From contig CAKOVS010000006.1 in NCBI GenBank assembly GCA_934122085.1, positions 1-64,000 of the forward strand: 64,000 nucleotides of DNA, in the 5' to 3' direction. This document shows, piece by piece, positions 61,972 to 64,000 of this stretch (positions are counted from its first letter, which is position 1; every line of letters starts with the position of its first letter). The translations under genes and the position numbers were made by a program. The notes under the pieces are model-generated. The model had not been told where the DNA came from. It ran no database searches and saw only the letters and a program-made list of their open reading frames with translations. The DNA comes from an uncultured Clostridia bacterium (lineage in GTDB: Bacteria; Bacillota; Clostridia; TANB77; CAG-508).

Positions 61972-62769
61972 ATGGATGCTTATGAAAAAGTAGAAATTGC
62001 AAGAAATCCTAAAAGAAAAACATCATTAGATTATATAGAAAAAATATTTGATGAATTTATTGAATTACATGGAGATAGACAATTTAAAGATGATAAAGCA
62101 ATAGTTTGTGGACTTGCAAGAATTGGTAATCAAAATTTTACAATTATAGCAGAACAAAAAGGAAGAACAACAAAAGAAAATATTGAAAGAAATTTTGGAA
62201 TGCCAAATCCAGAAAGCTATAGAAAAGGAATAAGATTTATGAAACAAGCAGAAAAATTTCATAGGCCTGTAATTACTTTTATAGATACAAAAGGGGCATA
62301 TCCAGGAATTGGAGCAGAAGAAAGAGGACAAGGTGAAGCAATTGCAAGTTCAATGTTAGAAATGGCAAGTTTAACAATTCCAACAATTAGTATTATTATT
62401 GGAGAAGGATCAAGTGGAGGAGCTTTAGCATTAGGACTTGGAAACAAGGTATTAATGCTTGAAAATGCTATATATTCAATTCTTTCACCAGAAGGATATG
62501 CAAGTATATTATGGAAAGATTCTTCAAGAGCAAAAGAAGCGGCAGAAAAAATGAAATTAACAGCCAAAGATTTAAAAGAAATGAATGTAATTGATGAAAT
62601 AATAAAAGAACCAGAAATTGAAGAAAATGAATGTTTTGAAGTAGTTAGCCAAAATTTGAAAGATGAAATTTTGAAAGCAATAAAAAAATATGCTAAAATG
62701 AAGCCAGAAGATATAAAAGAAGAAAGATACCAAAAGTTTAGAAATATGGGAGAATTTCAAATATTATAA
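61972..62769 (+). CDS. accA: Acetyl-CoA carboxylase, carboxyltransferase alpha subunit
   Basis: 265 aa. DYIEKIFDEFIELHGDRQF, then FIDTKGAYPGIGAEERGQGEAIA and GEGSSGGALALGLGNKVLMLENAIYSILSPEGYASILWKD (about 143-182), all standard AccA blocks. It transfers the carboxyl group from biotin to acetyl-CoA with AccD. It ends the acc part of the operon, 15 bases before fabI. Confidence 0.96.
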   Translation: MDAYEKVEIARNPKRKTSLDYIEKIFDEFIELHGDRQFKDDKAIVCGLARIGNQNFTIIAEQKGRTTKENIERNFGMPNPESYRKGIRFMKQAEKFHRPVITFIDTKGAYPGIGAEERGQGEAIASSMLEMASLTIPTISIIIGEGSSGGALALGLGNKVLMLENAIYSILSPEGYASILWKDSSRAKEAAEKMKLTAKDLKEMNVIDEIIKEPEIEENECFEVVSQNLKDEILKAIKKYAKMKPEDIKEERYQKFRNMGEFQIL

Positions 62770-62784
62770 AAAGGAGGAAAAGAA

Positions 62785-63558
62785 ATGTTATTAGAAGGTA
62801 AAAAAATATTAATAATGGGAATAAGAAATAAATGGAGTATAGCATTTGGAATTGCAAAATCAGCTTATGAAAATGGAGCACAATTATTATTTACATATAT
62901 GGGAGAAGAAAATAAAGAAAAAATAGAAGAACTTGTATCAGAATTTAAAGGAAGTAAAGCATATGTATTAAATGGTGCTTCAGAAGATGAAAAAGTAAGA
63001 GAAACATTTACAAAAATAAAAGAAGAAAATGGAAAAATAGATGGAATAGTACATGCAATAGCACATGCAAATACAGAAGATTTGCATAATGATTTTATAT
63101 ATACAAGTAAAGAAGGATTTGCACATGCTTGTGATGTTAGTGCATATTCATTTGTATTAATTGCAAGAATGGCAAAAGAATTAGATATGCTAAATGAAAA
63201 TGCAAGTTTAATTACATTAACATATCATGGTTCAACAAAAGTATTAGAAGGATATAATGTAATGGGAATTGCTAAAGCAGCATTAGAATCTAGTGTTAGA
63301 TATTTAGCAGAAAATTTAGGAAAAGAAAATATAAGAGTTAATGCAGTATCAGCAGGACCAATAAAAACATTATCTGCAAAAGGAATAAAAGATTTTAGTT
63401 CAATATTAAATGTAGTAGAACAAAAGGCTCCTTTACACAGAAATGTTACAACTGTACAAGTTGGAAATGTAGCAACATTTTTATTAAGTTCTATGTCAGA
63501 AGCAATTACAGGTCAAGTTATTTATGCAGATAATGGATATAATATAATGGGAGTATAG
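62785..63558 (+). CDS. fabI: Enoyl-ACP reductase (FabI type)
   Basis: A 257-aa SDR-fold enoyl reductase with the FabI N-terminus GKKILIMGIRNKWSIAFGIA instead of the classical TGxxxGIG. The catalytic pair is T-Y-H-G and Y-N-V-M-G-I-A-K (Tyr-X6-Lys), followed by VNAVSAGPIKTLSAKGI. It completes each elongation cycle with NAD(P)H. Many Clostridia use the flavoprotein FabK here instead; a triclosan-type FabI target is notable. The stop codon lies inside the terminator hairpin 63544-63575. RBS AAAAGGAGG. Confidence 0.96.
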   Translation: MLLEGKKILIMGIRNKWSIAFGIAKSAYENGAQLLFTYMGEENKEKIEELVSEFKGSKAYVLNGASEDEKVRETFTKIKEENGKIDGIVHAIAHANTEDLHNDFIYTSKEGFAHACDVSAYSFVLIARMAKELDMLNENASLITLTYHGSTKVLEGYNVMGIAKAALESSVRYLAENLGKENIRVNAVSAGPIKTLSAKGIKDFSSILNVVEQKAPLHRNVTTVQVGNVATFLLSSMSEAITGQVIYADNGYNIMGV

Positions 63559-63575
63559 TTTTATACTCCCATTAT
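63544..63575 (+). terminator. Hairpin at the end of the fatty-acid operon
   Basis: Perfect 14-bp stem ATAATGGGAGTATA-GTTT-TATACTCCCATTAT overlapping the fabI stop. The U-tract is short (ATTGTTATAAAA). Confidence 0.7.
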
Positions 63576-63602
63576 TGTTATAAAATAAAGAAGAAAAATC
63601 AA

Positions 63603-63631
63603 TTGAAATTATGTAAAGAATATGATATACT
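63603..63631 (+). promoter_or_regulatory. Promoter for the terminal gene
   Basis: TTGAAA (63603-63608), 17-nt spacer, TATACT (63626-63631). Confidence 0.65.
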
Positions 63632-63676
63632 AGATAAAGTGAATTGAAGAAAAATGTCGAAAAAAGGAGAATAAGC

Positions 63677-64000
63677 TTGAAAAATAATATAGGAACAAAA
63701 AAAAAGGCAGTATTGATGGGAGTACCACATCACAATAATTTGGGAGATCATGCAATAGTATTAGCAGAAAGAGAATATATAAAAGATAATTTTAGAGAAT
63801 ATAAATATTATGAAGTATCAGAAGAAACAGCAGAAAAATGTTTGGAAAAAGTAGAAAAACACATACATAAAGATGATATAATATTTTTACACGGAGGAGG
63901 AAACTTAGGAGACGAATATTTATATGTAGAAGAAGCAAGAAGAAAAGTAGTACAATTATTTCCAAACAATATTATAATATTTTTCCCACAAACAATGCAT
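63677..64000 (+). CDS. Polysaccharide pyruvyl transferase family protein (3' partial)
   Basis: Starts with TTG at 63677 (AAAGGAG upstream) and stays open for 108 codons to the window edge. The visible part has VLMGVPHHNNLGDHAIVLAE (residues about 11-30), IIFLHGGGNLGDEYL (about 69-83) and IIIFFPQTMH, the typical N-terminal motifs of pyruvyl transferases such as CsaB and EpsO that ketalise sugars of surface polysaccharides. The acceptor cannot be told from this fragment. It has its own promoter, separate from the fatty-acid operon. Confidence 0.88.
   Translation, partial: MKNNIGTKKKAVLMGVPHHNNLGDHAIVLAEREYIKDNFREYKYYEVSEETAEKCLEKVEKHIHKDDIIFLHGGGNLGDEYLYVEEARRKVVQLFPNNIIIFFPQTMH

Overview
The window is very AT-rich DNA from a low-GC, Gram-positive-type anaerobe, most likely an uncultured gut member of the Clostridia. 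The evidence is the AGA/TTA/GGA/GCA codon dialect, meso-DAP-type peptidoglycan synthesis (DNPR motif in MurE), a four-subunit ferredoxin-dependent 2-oxoacid oxidoreductase, a giant 2-hydroxyacyl-CoA dehydratase activase, a T-box leader before ileS and perfect sigma-A type promoters (17-nt spacers). No rRNA, tRNA, prophage structural gene, transposase or CRISPR array was seen.

Layout. 1-7.4 kb is accessory: the 3' end of a repeat-bearing helicase relative, a HepT-MntA type VII toxin-antitoxin pair, a small HD hydrolase and three large unrecognised proteins, one with an HExxH metallopeptidase motif. 7.4-10 kb holds a LysR regulator and a frameshifted cysteine desulfurase. 10.1-12.2 kb is the start of the division/cell-wall cluster (mraZ-rsmH-ftsL) with an evident MraZ operator. 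The cluster then breaks and resumes at 26.2 kb (murE-mraY-ftsW-murG plus a sensor kinase); ftsI, murF and murD are absent. The intervening 14 kb carries single genes, the porCDAB operon, a second and broken MNT-HEPN pair, a 5.4-kb helicase gene with six roughly 106-residue tandem repeats and two frameshifts, and a HigB/HigA-M78 module. 32-40 kb is a string of mostly single-gene units (VanX-like dipeptidase, CBS protein, AI-2E-type permease, a pilin-like/GH18 gene broken by TGA, a beta-CASP nuclease). 40.3-47.2 kb holds the T-box, a DUF1653 gene, ileS and uvrA. A likely small RNA (possibly 6S) lies at 47.3 kb and the activase at 48.3-52.6 kb. A compact convergent type I toxin-antitoxin locus lies at 53.2-53.4 kb. 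53.5-63.6 kb is one long fatty-acid operon (acyl ligase, birA, fabD, fabG, fabF, accB, fabZ, accC, accD, accA, fabI). The window ends inside a polysaccharide pyruvyl transferase gene.

Structures outside the genes. The best signal is the 53.2-kb locus, organised like the pAD1 par (Fst) system: convergent promoters, a 22-aa hydrophobic peptide, a shared bidirectional terminator and two direct repeats that give the antisense RNA complementarity to the toxin start. There are also three families of dispersed hairpin repeats. Families A (3 copies) and B (2 copies) share one end and each of the five copies abuts the U-tract of an intrinsic terminator. Family C (2 copies, about 124 bp) has MITE-like terminal inverted repeats and supplies the last codons and stop of ileS. 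Five single-gene units (13.5, 33.5, 38.3, 47.6 and 52.7 kb) are written in a clearly different, less AT-rich codon dialect.

Four genes are broken (nifS, HEPN, helicase, GH18). This means either real decay or indel errors in the assembly; only reads or a second strain can decide.
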